A stretch of 64,000 nt of DNA from Onchocerca volvulus. Its lineage: Eukaryota; Nematoda; Chromadorea; Rhabditida; Onchocercidae. Both the position numbers and the translations under genes were made by a program. Under the pieces are notes generated by a model. It made no database searches and was not told the origin of the DNA. It worked only from the letters and a program-made list of their open reading frames with translations. Location of the stretch: NCBI GenBank assembly GCA_000499405.2, contig HG738137.1, forward strand, positions 7,626,001 to 7,690,000, read 5' to 3'. Each line of letters starts with the position of its first letter. The stretch's first letter is position 1. Of the stretch, positions 12,201-24,060 are shown in pieces.

Positions 12201-13619
12201 TATCCTTTCTGGGTAATTGTTACCCTTTCTATTAATTTGGTTAGCAGTATTATATTTTTTCTTGTGATCGATGACTGTGATGTTTGCGAAACTGATTTTT
12301 TATTTGATTTTTTCATTGCTAGTTTACTGTAAAAAATCTAAATTTCTATTAAACTTCTCCGATTTATGTCATTTGGGGTTGTAGCACTTGTATCTTTTGT
12401 GAAGTTTCCTGTAATTTACTCATTCTTAAAATTAGCAGGAAATCATTGTTCTTTATTGCTCTTGTTTATCTTGTGCAAAACGATTTTCAGTTTTATTTTA
12501 GAATATTAACAACTTGCCAGTGCAGATAATGTAATTATTATCATAAGAGCAGATAATTCCTTTGGTATTTATTCATTTCATCTTCTTGAATTGCCATTTT
12601 TCCGGCAAATTATTTCGAATATATGTAGAATGCTTTTTGCTGCTGTTGTTTTAGCTTATCACCGTGGATTAAAATTTACTTCGGGAAGTTGTCATATCTA
12701 CGAAGATATGTAATAGCTGCAAATCGTTATATTTCAAATATATTTTGAAGTGTTAATGACCGAGAAATATATATGTAAGCAGAACACAGTTTTAGGAAAA
12801 AAAAAAAACTCGCACGAAGATTCCATATTATTTTTACAGGCTAAAGTTAGATTAAAAGTCCAGACCGCTTAGATATAACGATTCGGTAGATTAAATTAGA
12901 ATAAATTAATCCGTGTTAACATAAATATGTTCATGAACTGGATAATTGTTTGTGGCATGATAATTATTCAGCACTGGGAAATGCATTAATCTTATTAATT
13001 AAAGCAAAAAGCGGACATGAAGTTGTAATATCGTTGATTTTATCCTGTAGATTGTCCGCTCAAATATCCTTGATTCAGTTGATTACTATCAGTTGAACTG
13101 ATATGGTGATCTTGTAGAGAGAGGACTTTGTATTTTATCTAGATTCGTTTTTTTTTTTCTCATTCCACTTGACTTTATGGGAGACAAATTCTTGTGATCT
13201 GGTGGTTTATGTTAATTCGAAGAGATAATTAATAGTAATTCTGAGAGAAAAGCTGTGAAATAAATAAGTCTTTTGTCACGATTACATCGGAATAATTGAT
13301 GAAATGAATAGGTAATTCCATTTCTTTGGATTTGGATTAAGTATTCCATTTTCCATCCATCTCGTATTCGTTCATTAGTATTTTGTCATTTTCCTTGCTA
13401 TTAAAGCATTTGATTTTCCTGTATACAATTAGACTATAATACTGTAAATGCACTATTTCTCTTTCCGATAATTTAGCACTGAATATTTTGCCAAGAATTC
13501 TTCATGCGTTAGAAAGTTGTATTTCCCATCTTCGAATTGCAAATAATTTTGAAAAATGAGATCTATGCTGGTCTGTTTTTCTTCTTTTCTTTCCTTTTTT
13601 TTTTTTTTTTTTTTTTGAA
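12201..13619. other. Intergenic region between copy B and the SYAP1-like gene
   Basis: AT-rich, with several short runs such as poly-A at 12799-12808 and poly-T near 13598-13615. No exon is supported. The minus-strand open frame at 13453-13656 owes its lysine-rich part to the T tract. The poly-T stretch ending at 13615, followed by GAAG just before ATG 13623, looks like a pyrimidine tract and acceptor for trans-splicing of the next gene. Confidence 0.5.
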
Positions 13620-13622
13620 GAA
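13616..13622 (+). promoter_or_regulatory. Probable trans-splice acceptor of the SYAP1-like gene
   Basis: A long pyrimidine (T) tract ends in TGAAG two bases before the ATG at 13623. Nematode mRNAs often receive a spliced leader a few bases upstream of the start codon, and this position suits that. No promoter-like sequence was recognised. This is inference; mRNA 5' ends would settle it. Confidence 0.4.
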
Positions 13623-15055
13623 ATGAATAACATTTCGTCATGGATGCAGCAAGCAAAAGAAGTCACAAAAAAAATCTCTGAAATGATGTATATACCACCA
13701 GAAGATAATGTTGAATTAGAAGAAACGTTGGATGATGTTGGGTCCGGAAAAGTACCCGTGGAAAATCAAGAAAATAATCCCAGATTAAAAGGAGTGGGAA
13801 ATAAAGAAAATATCTCATCGGGTAGTGAATTAACGATGGAACTTGGTGGAGATAGTAGTGGTATTCAAGGGTGTGAAAGACTAGATCGAAGCAAGTTTGA
13901 AACTAATGCTGCTGCGACTGTCGAAGCTGCGAAGAAATATGCAAGTAAGAATTTTTTTTTTTGGATTGAAATTCTTGGAAACAATTATATTGCTACAACT
14001 TTCCTTCGTTAATTATCTTATCTAAATCTTTGTGCTAGTTGTTTGGTAGATTGCTTTTGATTGCTGTCAAAATCATGTCACATATAGAAGACATGCTTCT
14101 CTTTATTTTGTAACACTAATCGGATTTTATAAAATTGATAAAGGTCTAATTAGCAACAAGTTCGGAGCAATTATTACACATTTTCTAAAATATTCTAAAC
14201 AAAAAAGAAGGAAGATGGAAGGAATTAAACATTTACATTTTATGCTCAATTTGTCTCATTTGCAGATTCCTTCTTTTCTTTGGCGAAAGAAGCAACAGCA
14301 AAGGCTGCAATAACCGCTGAAGAAACCGCGAAAAAGCTGCAAAATGTTGTCACTGAAAAAGTATGAGCTTAAAACATTGTATTTAGCAAGTAGTGCCATA
14401 ATTTAAAGAACATATATGGATCTCTTTTACTCGTTGCTACAGTTTTCTTACAAAAAACAAAAAACAAAAAAAAAAGTGAAATGATCCTTTAATCTTAACT
14501 TATTATTTTTCCATTAAAGCGTTATTGGTTGTTGCTTAATTACGAAAACCCATCGAAGTTCTTTTTATTCATAATTATATTAATATCTCCATTATGGCAT
14601 CATTTGTTTGCAGACAATAATTGGCAACTTGGATAAAGAGCAAGCGAAATTCAAAGATGAAGTAAATGTAAATAAATTAACAGTATGTGCATTGCCATGG
14701 TCTGATCTGCCAGATCAGTGGATTGCTAAGAAGCACATTTTGTCACTTTCGTTGGTAATGTTTTATATTACATTTACTTTTCAATGACTTTGGTTTTTTA
14801 AAGTAATATATTTGTTTCGTGCTTTAAATCAAACTAAAATCAGTTTTAAATTGTTTAAAAGATCGGTTCTGTAATTGTTTTTGAAATGTAAATATTTACT
14901 AATCCTGAGTTCCTGTTTCCGTTGTTGCACTGTTCTATGTTTAATCGAATCACATTTACAGAGCTTTTAGGATAACAGAATCATGGATATTGGTTGCAAA
15001 GTCATAATTTACCTTTTTATTAAATTTAATTTTCATTATCTTGGATCCTTTCCGC

Positions 15056-15086
<31 letters not shown>

Positions 15087-16300
15087 ATTCCAAGTTACTC
15101 GGAAGAGTCTGCTGTATGAGATTTAACTAGCATTTTTTCCTCTAAACATAAAAGAATCTTGAAATAATTTTTTTGGTATCATTTGTGTTGTTTGCAGGAT
15201 AGTCGGAATTTTACTCGTGATTCTCCATCAGAGACGAATTTTGATTTCAAACAGATTCAGTCAGTCGCAGCTGCTTTACTCGAAGAAGATCCGAATTTGA
15301 GAAAAATTAGATTTCAGCTTGTTCCGAAAAAGTATTTTTTGCATTTATTTCTTTTTAGGATCCAATTTATTTTTAGTTACTGAAAATCAGTGGTTAAGGT
15401 TCATGAGAGGAATTTCGATTTGATGTTAGTATGCTAAACCTCATTTTACACTTCGGAATATTGTGATATGGGTTCCAAAGTTTTTAAAAGTTTCATCTTC
15501 TTATCTACATCGAAGAATAAGGCAATTTATATGACCAGTAAGAGGACTTACAGATTCTGTGCTATTTTTGTTGCAAAGCGTTTTATAGGCTGAGTGAAGA
15601 ACGTTTTTGGAGAAATTACTTCTATCGTGTTTCACTAGTACGCCAAGCAGCTTTAGGAGAGAACTCTTCATCCGTTGCAGAAGTTCCCGTTTTTTCTAGA
15701 ACCGTTGAGCAGAAAGAAAATTTAAAATCATCTGATTCAGAAGACAAAGGAGCACAAGAACAAAAAATAGAAGCAAACAAAAGAAGTAAAATTTCAAAAA
15801 CTAGTATGAAAGAACAAAATGAAACTGAAAGTGAAGATAGTGAAACGAAAAACAAAAAATTGGATGAAATTCGTGAAAATATTGCCAGCGCTGCGCAGGA
15901 AAGTTCGTTCCTGGTTTCTTGATTTTAATATTTTTTTTATCAACTTTCATTCAAACTGTTTTTCAACTTTCCCAAAAAGAGAATATTGTAGTACTATTTA
16001 TGGTTAGGCTATTCTGCTATTCTTCCAACGATTTTGTATTCTTAATTTATTCGAAGCTTATACATTGGTTCTTTCAGTCACTCTAACCACTGCCATTGTC
16101 TCAACATAAGGAATAATTTCATGTCTAGTATGCCTTCTTTTCACACTGATTTAAAAAATCAGTTCTTTTCAGGGATTGGAGAAGACTTGGAACGAGATTT
16201 GATAAATTCTCTCAATGATTATGAACTTGTAAGTGATGAAACAGATAAAACAGATGAACAGTGGGAAGAGGAAATAACTGAATTACTTAATTCAGCTTGA
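13623..16300 (+). CDS. syap1: BSD-domain protein, SYAP1 family
   Basis: SYAP1-family proteins are cytosolic adaptors; mammalian SYAP1 is linked to Akt activation, though molecular roles are poorly settled. Exons: 13623-13944, 14266-14360, 14614-14754, 15198-15331, 15589-15902, 16173-16300 (TGA). Phases all agree, giving 377 residues. The N-terminus is a weakly conserved acidic stretch, then an Ala/Lys-rich helix (about 100-135, FSLAKEATAKAA). The BSD domain spans about 165-250: LPWSDLPDQW, then EEDPNLRKIRFQLVPK, then the diagnostic FWRNYFYRVSL and the following QAAL. After it comes a long charged, low-complexity tail rich in Glu, Lys and Ser, ending in a conserved-looking acidic helix (GEDLERDLINSLNDYEL). 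The start follows a trans-splice-like acceptor. A BSDC1-type relative is the alternative; the FYRVSL motif and layout favour SYAP1. Confidence 0.85.
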
Positions 16301-16542
16301 AGAAATATTTGCATTCTTCCATTTTTTGAGCCAGTGCTATTCGGTGATTATTTATTTAAGATAACTTTTTCATGTGGTATTTCATGACCCCATAGTTATC
16401 ATTCGTCGACTTCACTCTGAATTCTTCACTTTGTCTCACCGCTTTTTTGAAATCACTGTGGACTTTCTTGTGCAAGTGAGAAAAGAAATTTGAATTACAT
16501 TAAAAATGAGCTGATTACTCATTGTTTATTCATTTTTTGGCA

Positions 16543-16548
16543 AATAAA
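16543..16548 (+). terminator. AATAAA polyadenylation signal of the SYAP1-like gene
   Basis: An AATAAA hexamer lies about 245 bases after the stop codon at 16300. It is the first canonical signal downstream and fits a short nematode 3' UTR. It is predicted from sequence only. Confidence 0.5.
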
Positions 16549-18073
16549 TCTAAATTTCTTTGTGAAACAAGTTGGCCTCTTTTATCTAAAATTAAAATAA
16601 TTATTTCTTATGCAAATATATGACAATTATTATTTAAATCCGAAATGTGCTTTCTTCTTAATTCCATATTTTTCTGATGATTTCTCACTCGATTTACAAG
16701 GAAAATCGCATAAAGAAATCTTCATTCTTTTTTTCCAAGAACTAATAAGTCAGAAAAGTTAGAAATGTAAATAGGACAAGATCAGGTAAAATGTAAATTT
16801 TAGAGTAATAATTGCAGGTTACTTGAAACTGAGTCAAATGCTTCATCTCTGTAAATTTTCATTGTCGGAAATTCGCAAAAACATTATTTGTATTATTTAC
16901 AAGTCCTAATTCACTATTTAATGACAAATTTATTTTGCATGTTTGAAAATGAACTTTTCTCCTTACATATCATAAATTTTTTTTCTTTTTTTTGTGGAGA
17001 AATCTATTATTCAAAAGGATTGAGATTATGAGATGAGATAAGCAACGAAATAATGTTATTTAAAATGTGTGGATGTTAGAATTTTCATCAATATTTACTT
17101 AGATTCAAGGAATCGAAGAGCATAGGGTTGGCTTTGGCGGTGAGAAAGACTCGTAAATAAGAGGAAGAGACGACAAAGCAGTAATGCCAAGATACATTAT
17201 GCAAAGCTCTCAGAATCCTGAATGGATTTCTATTTACTTTCCATTACGTATGAATAATATCATGAATATGCGCATATAATCACACGTGCTCTTATATAAA
17301 CACACACGGATATCCGTAACGATATTCGTACATTGCAATAACATTTCATTTCTAATCATTTAATCATTCACATCATTCAATATCTAAATGGATTCTGATG
17401 CTTATTTTTTCTTAAGTACAAATTTACCGAATAACGGAACAGTATCTATTATTGACTGATAAAATTACTGATGGAATTATCTTTTCAAAAAAGTTTTGCA
17501 AGGTAATAGATTTCATTACGATAATATTATCACTGATAAATGATACGGATCATGATATTGCCTGAAATGTCGAAGATAGTCTAAACAATGAAATTAGCAT
17601 AAGATATCTTCCAGCAGTTTTCAATGATTGTCATTATTACCTTCAATTTCATGCATATATTATTAGATCCGTTTATTTCTTACACGAGAGTATTATTCGG
17701 TGTATCTTGTTGTCCAATTCATCTATTGAAACCAATAAATTAACAACACCAATGGTTATTATTATTCCTAACATTCATTCGGGACTCACGTATTTCACGT
17801 ATGGTTTCTAACATAATTACGTGGAACGTCTATGCACCTAACTCACCATCATATTTTCTAATCCTAATTCATCAATGCGATTTATATTTGCAAAATGATG
17901 TACATTAACTGGGAGAGAAAGAAGTGTTGATAAATTCAAACTTGAATTATTTTATTTCAAATTTAAAACATCAAAAATGAAAGGTCGTTTGTGTTGCTCT
18001 CAAAAACAGTAACATCTGGAGTAAAGAGCATTGTTATTGATCCTCACCATGTTTACTACTTCCCTCATGCCAG

Positions 18074-18173
18074 TCACATGTGTGTTTGTGTATGTGCGTG
18101 TGTGTGTGTATGTCTGTATGTCTGTATGTGTGTGGGTGTACCTCGTGTGTGTATGTGTATGTGTTTGTGTATT
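18074..18173. repeat. TG/TATG-rich microsatellite
   Basis: Alternating purine-pyrimidine tract of TG and TATG units (TGTGTGTGTATGTCTGTATG and similar), with interruptions. Such tracts are polymorphic and can adopt Z-DNA. The open frames over it are low-complexity shadows. Confidence 0.9.
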
Positions 18174-18228
18174 TTTTTTCGACGAAATAACGATGCAAGC
18201 TGAAGTGATGTGTTTCGGTAGTTCTTCC

Positions 18229-18375
18229 TCCAGTCAGCCAGCCAGCCAACCATTCATTTATTTGCCCACCCAGCTAACCATCTACCTGCCCAACTACTAT
18301 TTACCTACCCAGCCAAATACCCACCTACCAAATAGGCTACCCGCCCACATAGCCAGCTACCCGCCCACCTATTAG
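18229..18375. repeat. Degenerate CC-rich tetranucleotide tract
   Basis: Imperfect four-base units of the types CAGC, CACC, TACC, CAAC and CATC repeat for about 145 bases. Guanine is scarce on the + strand, and this is one of the most strand-asymmetric stretches in the window. It follows directly after the TG microsatellite. It does not match the nematode telomere unit TTAGGC or its complement. Confidence 0.8.
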
Positions 18376-18617
18376 TTTACCCAAGAAAATTGGTAAAAAG
18401 GCCTATTTTGCGGAAGTTAAGTTCCATCCTCGTGCGTTTCATGCTTGTTTTTATTTGAAGCCTGAAAGGCAGGCAGAAAACTTTACAACGCTACCTGCTC
18501 CATGCTATTTTTTACTGCCAAACTTTTTCCTTTTCATTTTCACATGTTGTTCTGTTTATTAAACGCTATATATATATCTGTTTGCCTATCTGTGTGTATT
18601 CCCAACTTTTACGTCAT

Positions 18618-18741
18618 CTGGAAATAGAATGAATCAATTTTCCAGAAATAAAATAGATCCATTTTCCGGGAATAAAATAGATCAATTTTCCGGGAATAAA
18701 ATAGATCAGCTTTCCGGATATAGAAGAGATCAATTTTCCGG
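18618..18741. repeat. 24-bp tandem array, about five units
   Basis: The unit is roughly GAATAAAATAGATCAATTTTCCGG. The CC dinucleotides of successive units fall at 18642, 18666, 18690, 18714 and 18738, a strict 24-bp period. The middle units are almost identical and the outer units have substitutions. Each unit has a GATC. Confidence 0.9.
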
Positions 18742-19085
18742 AAGAATGACTGGATATATGTAGCATTTAATTGTACCCATATTACTTCTTTAAGAATGAA
18801 TTAACTGATTTTATGTCATGCCGCAGGTATTTTCGTTGAAATGAATCATCAGTGATAAAGCATCAATGATGGACTGATAAACATAATTTCGAAATCTTTG
18901 CATATTCCATTTTTCACATATTTTTAAAGCAAAAATTGACTTTTCAAATAGATTTCAGTGAATTCATTTCTATGATCAGATTGTTCGATTACTATCACAC
19001 ATGATCTGATCTGTAATCAGTACAATCAGTTTATTACTTCAATCTCTCATACTTTTCTTTCGTGAAACTTTAAATTGCCTACTAT

Positions 19086-19281
19086 TGGCATATTAAAAGC
19101 TGACTGTTGCCTTTGATGTTAGGGGCTCCTGAGATGGCTTTTCCTCGGGTGAATGTCACCTTGTCTTTTTGGTTTACTTTTGTAGCTTTGTTGATGGTCT
19201 ATCAGTCTGGAGATGGTCCTGGTCGGAGTTGAACTTTTTACCCTCCTCATAGGGTGGAGGATACTATGGCATATTAAAAGC
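19086..19281. mobile_element. Short insertion bounded by 15-bp direct repeats, probable SINE or retroposon remnant
   Basis: The sequence TGGCATATTAAAAGC occurs at 19086-19100 and again at 19267-19281, with similar bases just outside (ACTAT on both sides). About 166 bases lie between, clearly more GC-rich than the surroundings. Near the right end is a hairpin-capable stretch (CCTCC ... GGAGG, about 19242-19260). On the minus strand the insert would begin with that hairpin. Direct repeats of this length fit target-site duplication by a non-LTR retrotransposon or a SINE. No coding capacity is present. The family is unknown to me. Confidence 0.55.
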
Positions 19282-21672
19282 ATTCCGTTATCATTATTTC
19301 AATAAATTTCACAAGTTTCTTTTTTTTTCATTCTTTTTAGAATTTCAAATAAGAAATTCGAAAAGTGGCACAACTTATTAAGTGGTACATTGGCTTAAGA
19401 TCGGCCCCCGTTTTACGGGATTCAGAGAACCCAAGATCAGCTGTAATTACACTTGTGGTCAGGAAAGGCTATGGTTAGTTTTAATTTTGGTCAAGTTTTA
19501 TTTCAAAACAATCCCAGTTTTTCCATTTTCTATCCATGAATTTCTTTAACTTTATTGCGAAAATGAAAAATCAGAGTTCATCTGGGAGTTCCTGGAAGAG
19601 CCAGAGAAAATCATGATTTACGTCTAACGCTTAGCAATTTTGATGCATATAACGTTTGACTGTTTGACACTTTTGACAAACAATCACATATAGGAAGATA
19701 GGTATTTTCGAATAATTAGACTTTTTATTTATTTTATTATGTTTATACTATGCAAATATTTGAATTTGAATGTTTGTCAAAACTAAAGCTGTCTTTTAGA
19801 GATTGAAAATGAGATTGAAAACATTTTTTGGAGTTTTCCATTAATTCTTAGAATTTTCACGCTCTTTAAACAAAATTTGATCTATTCATCCGATAATTTC
19901 TATTCATCATTGATTACTGGCTGTTCTCTTCCAAATGAAATTGCACAGTTCTGCGTTGTAGGAATTCCTTCAAATTCATGTCAATATTTTGTTCCATTAG
20001 TCCAGAGTGATTCTTTTAGTGCTGTCGAGTAAAGTACAAACATTTTGGTTTGTTAATTTTGAGAAAATTCAAATGAAACGAGAACTGTAGAAAAAATGGG
20101 AACTTTTTTTTTTCCTTTTTTTTTTTTACATTTACACAATTTAGTAAATTGATGAGAAAGGCATTGAGCTTTTGTTGCAAGTTGCTTTTTTGGAATAAAC
20201 ATTTCCGTTTATGTGAAATTGACTTGCACTTCCTAAGAAGAATGGTAAATGAAAATATTAATTAGCTATTTATTTCTACAAAAAACAAATTTCATAAGGG
20301 ATGGATGAATGGCAATTTACGAATTGGATAAGGAAGATTTCATTTTCTTAAATATTAACAATTGAATGAAAAGTTTGTTTACCTAGAGAACATCTATCCT
20401 TTTAAACTGCCTAATTAATGATCTCCTGATCACAGAATTTTTTTTTTTTTTCAAATAAATTTTAAAAAATATATCAAATTTTTAATTCTTGGAAGCTTTC
20501 AATCATATTAGGAAATATGAAGGAAATGAAAGACTCTCAGACAATAATCCAATAATATATAATCTTTTCCGTTGCCATTGCTTCATATTATCTGTAAACA
20601 TATTAATAAGTAATTACTTCTCGTAGAATGTCCCCTTAGCCTCGCATGAATCATTTGGAAATCATTACTACAGTTGCTTCTCTCTTTTTGATAAATTCGA
20701 AATTTGAATAAAAATGTCTGAACAAATTCTATTATAATAGATCTGAATGTCTGAGTAATTCTATAATTAAGTAATTAATTCTATTCATATTGATCTTTGT
20801 ATTATGCCTTTCATTAGTTTGTCATACTCTGCTGGAGTTACACTGTACTTTATACTTACAGTTATTCTCAATCTATTAAATGTTGAAGAGTGTATGAACA
20901 TTTGATGTACAAAATAATTTTCCAATTCTGCTCTTCTCGAGATAGCACTTTCATTGCTTGATAAATAAAAGTTTTTCTAAACTAAGAGTTCAGCACTGTA
21001 CGACATCTTAAGTATATGACAGTTGATTCATTATCAGTCTACTGATGTTTTCAATGATTTGTTTGCTTTTTTATAGAGATGTCTTTATTGGAATTCACTT
21101 CTGAATATTTATGCATTTTTGATTTCATTAATTTTTGAATTTGAGATTTAAATGATCATAAATTAACATATATATGATGTCTTTATAAAGAAAACAAACA
21201 AGTCTAAAGATGCATAAACAATTTGATATGACAAAAAAGGGAGACTTGGATGTTGTTAAATATGAATTAGAGTAAATTTGATGGTCTGGGACAATATAAT
21301 CGATACAATCTTTTGTCTAGTTAGTTGTTGACAACTTTAAGGATTGCATATTTTCATCTAACCTTATGCGAAATAAAAGTAAGCAAAAGATGATAAAGAA
21401 TGAGCTGTTAAGAAAAGAGAAAACAATTATAATCGCTTATGAATAAATACCATCAAAGAGAGAAAAATGAAGGAGTGGTTTGAGTAGATTAGAGCTCTTT
21501 CAAGCAGCTTATCTATTTGTTTATATTATCAACATTCATTAATTTTCACGTACAAGATAGAGACAGAGGAAAGGAAAATTCACATTTTTGTTTACATCTA
21601 AGTTTTTATGTGTATGTTACTCTCTTTAGTTAAATTGCTAAATCAGAAATAGACTATTTGTTGGACTGATTT

Positions 21673-23810
21673 ATGGTCATGAACAAGTTTTGGACCAGCT
21701 TGATTGGTTTTACTGACCAATGTTGGGAATATGTAAGTTTGAGATTAAGTTGAAATTATCTTATACTCCATTGTATCTGCATATTTATCAAACCCTAATG
21801 CTGAAGTATTTCCTTCAAAATGCTTCAGAAAATGGCTTTTTCATATAGCCTATTTATAATATATTAATTTCTTTTTTTTAATACTTAGTTTTTCTAATAT
21901 TCTAATATTAAAAGTTGTCTTGTTTTAGGTTTTCGAAACACCAGAAACAGAATTTCGGAATCGAATTGGCTCGCATGATGAGAAAGTGATCGTGCGGGAA
22001 GGCTCCATCAGTAATGATCCAAAAATACGCTCCGCTCTGACAAACGTTTTGGCTAAGAAAAATGGCGAAAAATATAACTTTTTTGAAGATGAACAGGTGA
22101 GAACCCATGTTTTACTCAAAAGAAGTGAACACCACGCTGATAAAAATCTAAGCGAGTTGTAAAAAAGAGAAGTAGGGTTATGAGACATAAGATGAGGGGT
22201 GATTTAAAATGATTTTTTGAAATACCTCAAGGATCATCTTTTATAGTTTGTTTTCAAAAATTGATCGAAATGATTGTGAAATTTGAAAGTTTATTTAAAA
22301 AATTTTTATAACCATCTAAAAATTTCATAACAATTATATTAGCGAAGTGTTTTCTGTGGAAAAATGAGCTGTGATGACAATTCTGTGGGAAAGAGGGCTT
22401 TCAGTTTTTTACGATCCGGCTGTAAATTCAGTAATGAAAATAATTGGAGAAAAGGAAAACCTGTACAAATAATTAGAAGAAACTTTTTTAAAGCAGTGAA
22501 AACTCTTTCTTCCCGAAATTTTTGCATTACTTATTCTGAACAGAAAGATTTATGAGCTATAGACGTAGTTCCTAAAATTTCTTTTATGAAACTTGAATAT
22601 ATGTGTGTCCTTTTTTTGAAAAAGTCTCTCAGTTTTTAGTTTTTATCTTCATAAAGTTTATACTTCATAATTTCGGCAACCGATATATACAGTGTTGCAG
22701 TTAAAATATTGACTTGTAAAATTTCCAGAAACACACCCAGTGAATGATGTATCGTATTAATGTTTTATGAAAGGTTGTCGATATAATTTTTTGAAATGCA
22801 AACTACTTTTTTTATTATTTTTTCATTGTAGGTTCGAAAAACGGGTTCAATTTTCGAAAGGCGAAAAGATATGCAGTATGTTAAAGAAGCATTGCCACGT
22901 GCGCGTTTGAACGGTTTTCATATAAAGGTTTAAATCACTTTTTTTCTTATGATTTTGGTTTTTCATGTTGATACATGTGGAAATATTTGCCGATTTGAAA
23001 TTCGTCAATACTTATTTATATATAATTGTGATAATTTTATGGATAAATTTTGAGTATACCGTTTAGTTTCGGGATGATTTGATTAATTGATATAAGTAAA
23101 ATTATTAAATTTATTTCGTTAAAACTAGTTATAATTTGTCGAAGTTATAGCATCGGTAATATTCAAAGAGAAGAATGAATGAGAGATTCAGAATAGCTTT
23201 AACAACTGAAATTTCAGATGGAAGACGATTGTCCACAGGGTGGAGATGATACAAGACTATCAGTACTTCGCGCCCTCGGAACACATAATTGTCGAACGGT
23301 ACCTTGTGTTTTATGTGAGCGAAATTTAGTTGTTTACGATAGATATCCGCTCATCGATGGTACCTTCTTTCTTTCGCCACTGCAACACTCCAAAACTGCT
23401 GTCAGCATGAAGTTTGAGTCCAAGCAAGTTTGCATTTCTTGAATTCAAAGCCTGTTAATTGCACTATATTTTTTATATTTTATGGGTGATTTAATTTCAA
23501 GTTTTTTTTTCTTTTATTAGTCAAGTTTTTCTTTGGTGACATTTGTTTGGATTTCTATAAAACTTAATCATCAACAAACTCGAAATGGAACGAAAAAAGG
23601 ACTTCTCATTTCAGGACTGGTTATTTGCATGCAATTTGTATCGCATGCATGCATACTGAATGGCAATGTCCTGGTTGCGGTAAAAGTGGATGGTTCGTTG
23701 GATCAGCGTTGATTGTAGGAACACTGTACACCTACGATATTTTATCGAGTACCACTTGCTGTATACCAGTTTGCAAACATTGTCGTACACTCTCGCTTAT
23801 ATGTACATGA
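21673..23810 (+). CDS. heca: Headcase (HECA)-family protein, short form
   Basis: Headcase is a cytoplasmic regulator of growth and progenitor-cell quiescence in flies that acts with the RNA-binding protein Unkempt. Exons: 21673-21732 (provisional), 21929-22096, 22832-22927, 23218-23411, 23615-23810 (TGA); 237 residues, all phases consistent. Recognised core: SIFERRKD and FHIKMEDD (exons 3-4), then CVLC, VVYDRYPLIDGTFFLSP, HSKTAVSMK, GYLHAICIACMH, CPGC, GSALIVGTLYTYDIL and a final CC/CKHC cluster, consistent with a zinc-binding domain. The last-intron donor at 23412 rather than 23428 is needed to keep frame into GYLH. ATG 21673 is chosen because its short exon ends at GTAAGT in matching phase. 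The Cys-rich N-terminal domain of fly and human Headcase was not found, so the model is short or incomplete. Family recognition was from memory. Confidence 0.7.
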
Positions 23811-24054
23811 GAAACAAAAGAATATAATGTTAGGAGCAGTATGAGAGAAAGGATATTTTGTTTTGTCTTGTTGATCCTCTCTTTGTATGTTTCGACTCGT
23901 ATGTTTTACGGTTTTAAAAATCTTCCAAGTGATAGTAAAGTCAGGATTTTAAAGCTTGTAGTGAACTTTAGTCCAATTATTTTTTCTAAGTAAAATTTTT
24001 GATTTTCTATCAAAAGAAATTTTATGTGTACTAAATGAAATTTTATCAACTCGG

Positions 24055-24060
24055 AATAAA
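24055..24060 (+). terminator. Candidate AATAAA signal of the Headcase-like gene
   Basis: First AATAAA after the stop at 23810, about 245 bases downstream. Others occur at 24360 and 24825, so more than one 3' end is possible. Confidence 0.35.

Larger units (their letters stand above)
16301..21672. other. Gene-poor region between the SYAP1-like and Headcase-like genes
   Basis: About 5.4 kb of mainly AT-rich DNA. It contains a TG-rich microsatellite, a CC-rich tetranucleotide tract, a 24-bp tandem array, a short insertion with direct-repeat flanks (all listed separately) and a GC-rich block at about 19372-19470 that I could not identify. I looked for exons encoding the Cys-rich N-terminal domain of Headcase proteins on the + strand and saw none. 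Open frames at 17991-18375 are translations of the microsatellites. Confidence 0.5.

Noticed and set aside
18031..18375. 114-codon open frame, + strand
   Set aside because: It translates the TG microsatellite and the CC-rich tract; the Val/Cys runs and Pro/Thr/Tyr repeats are products of simple repeats.
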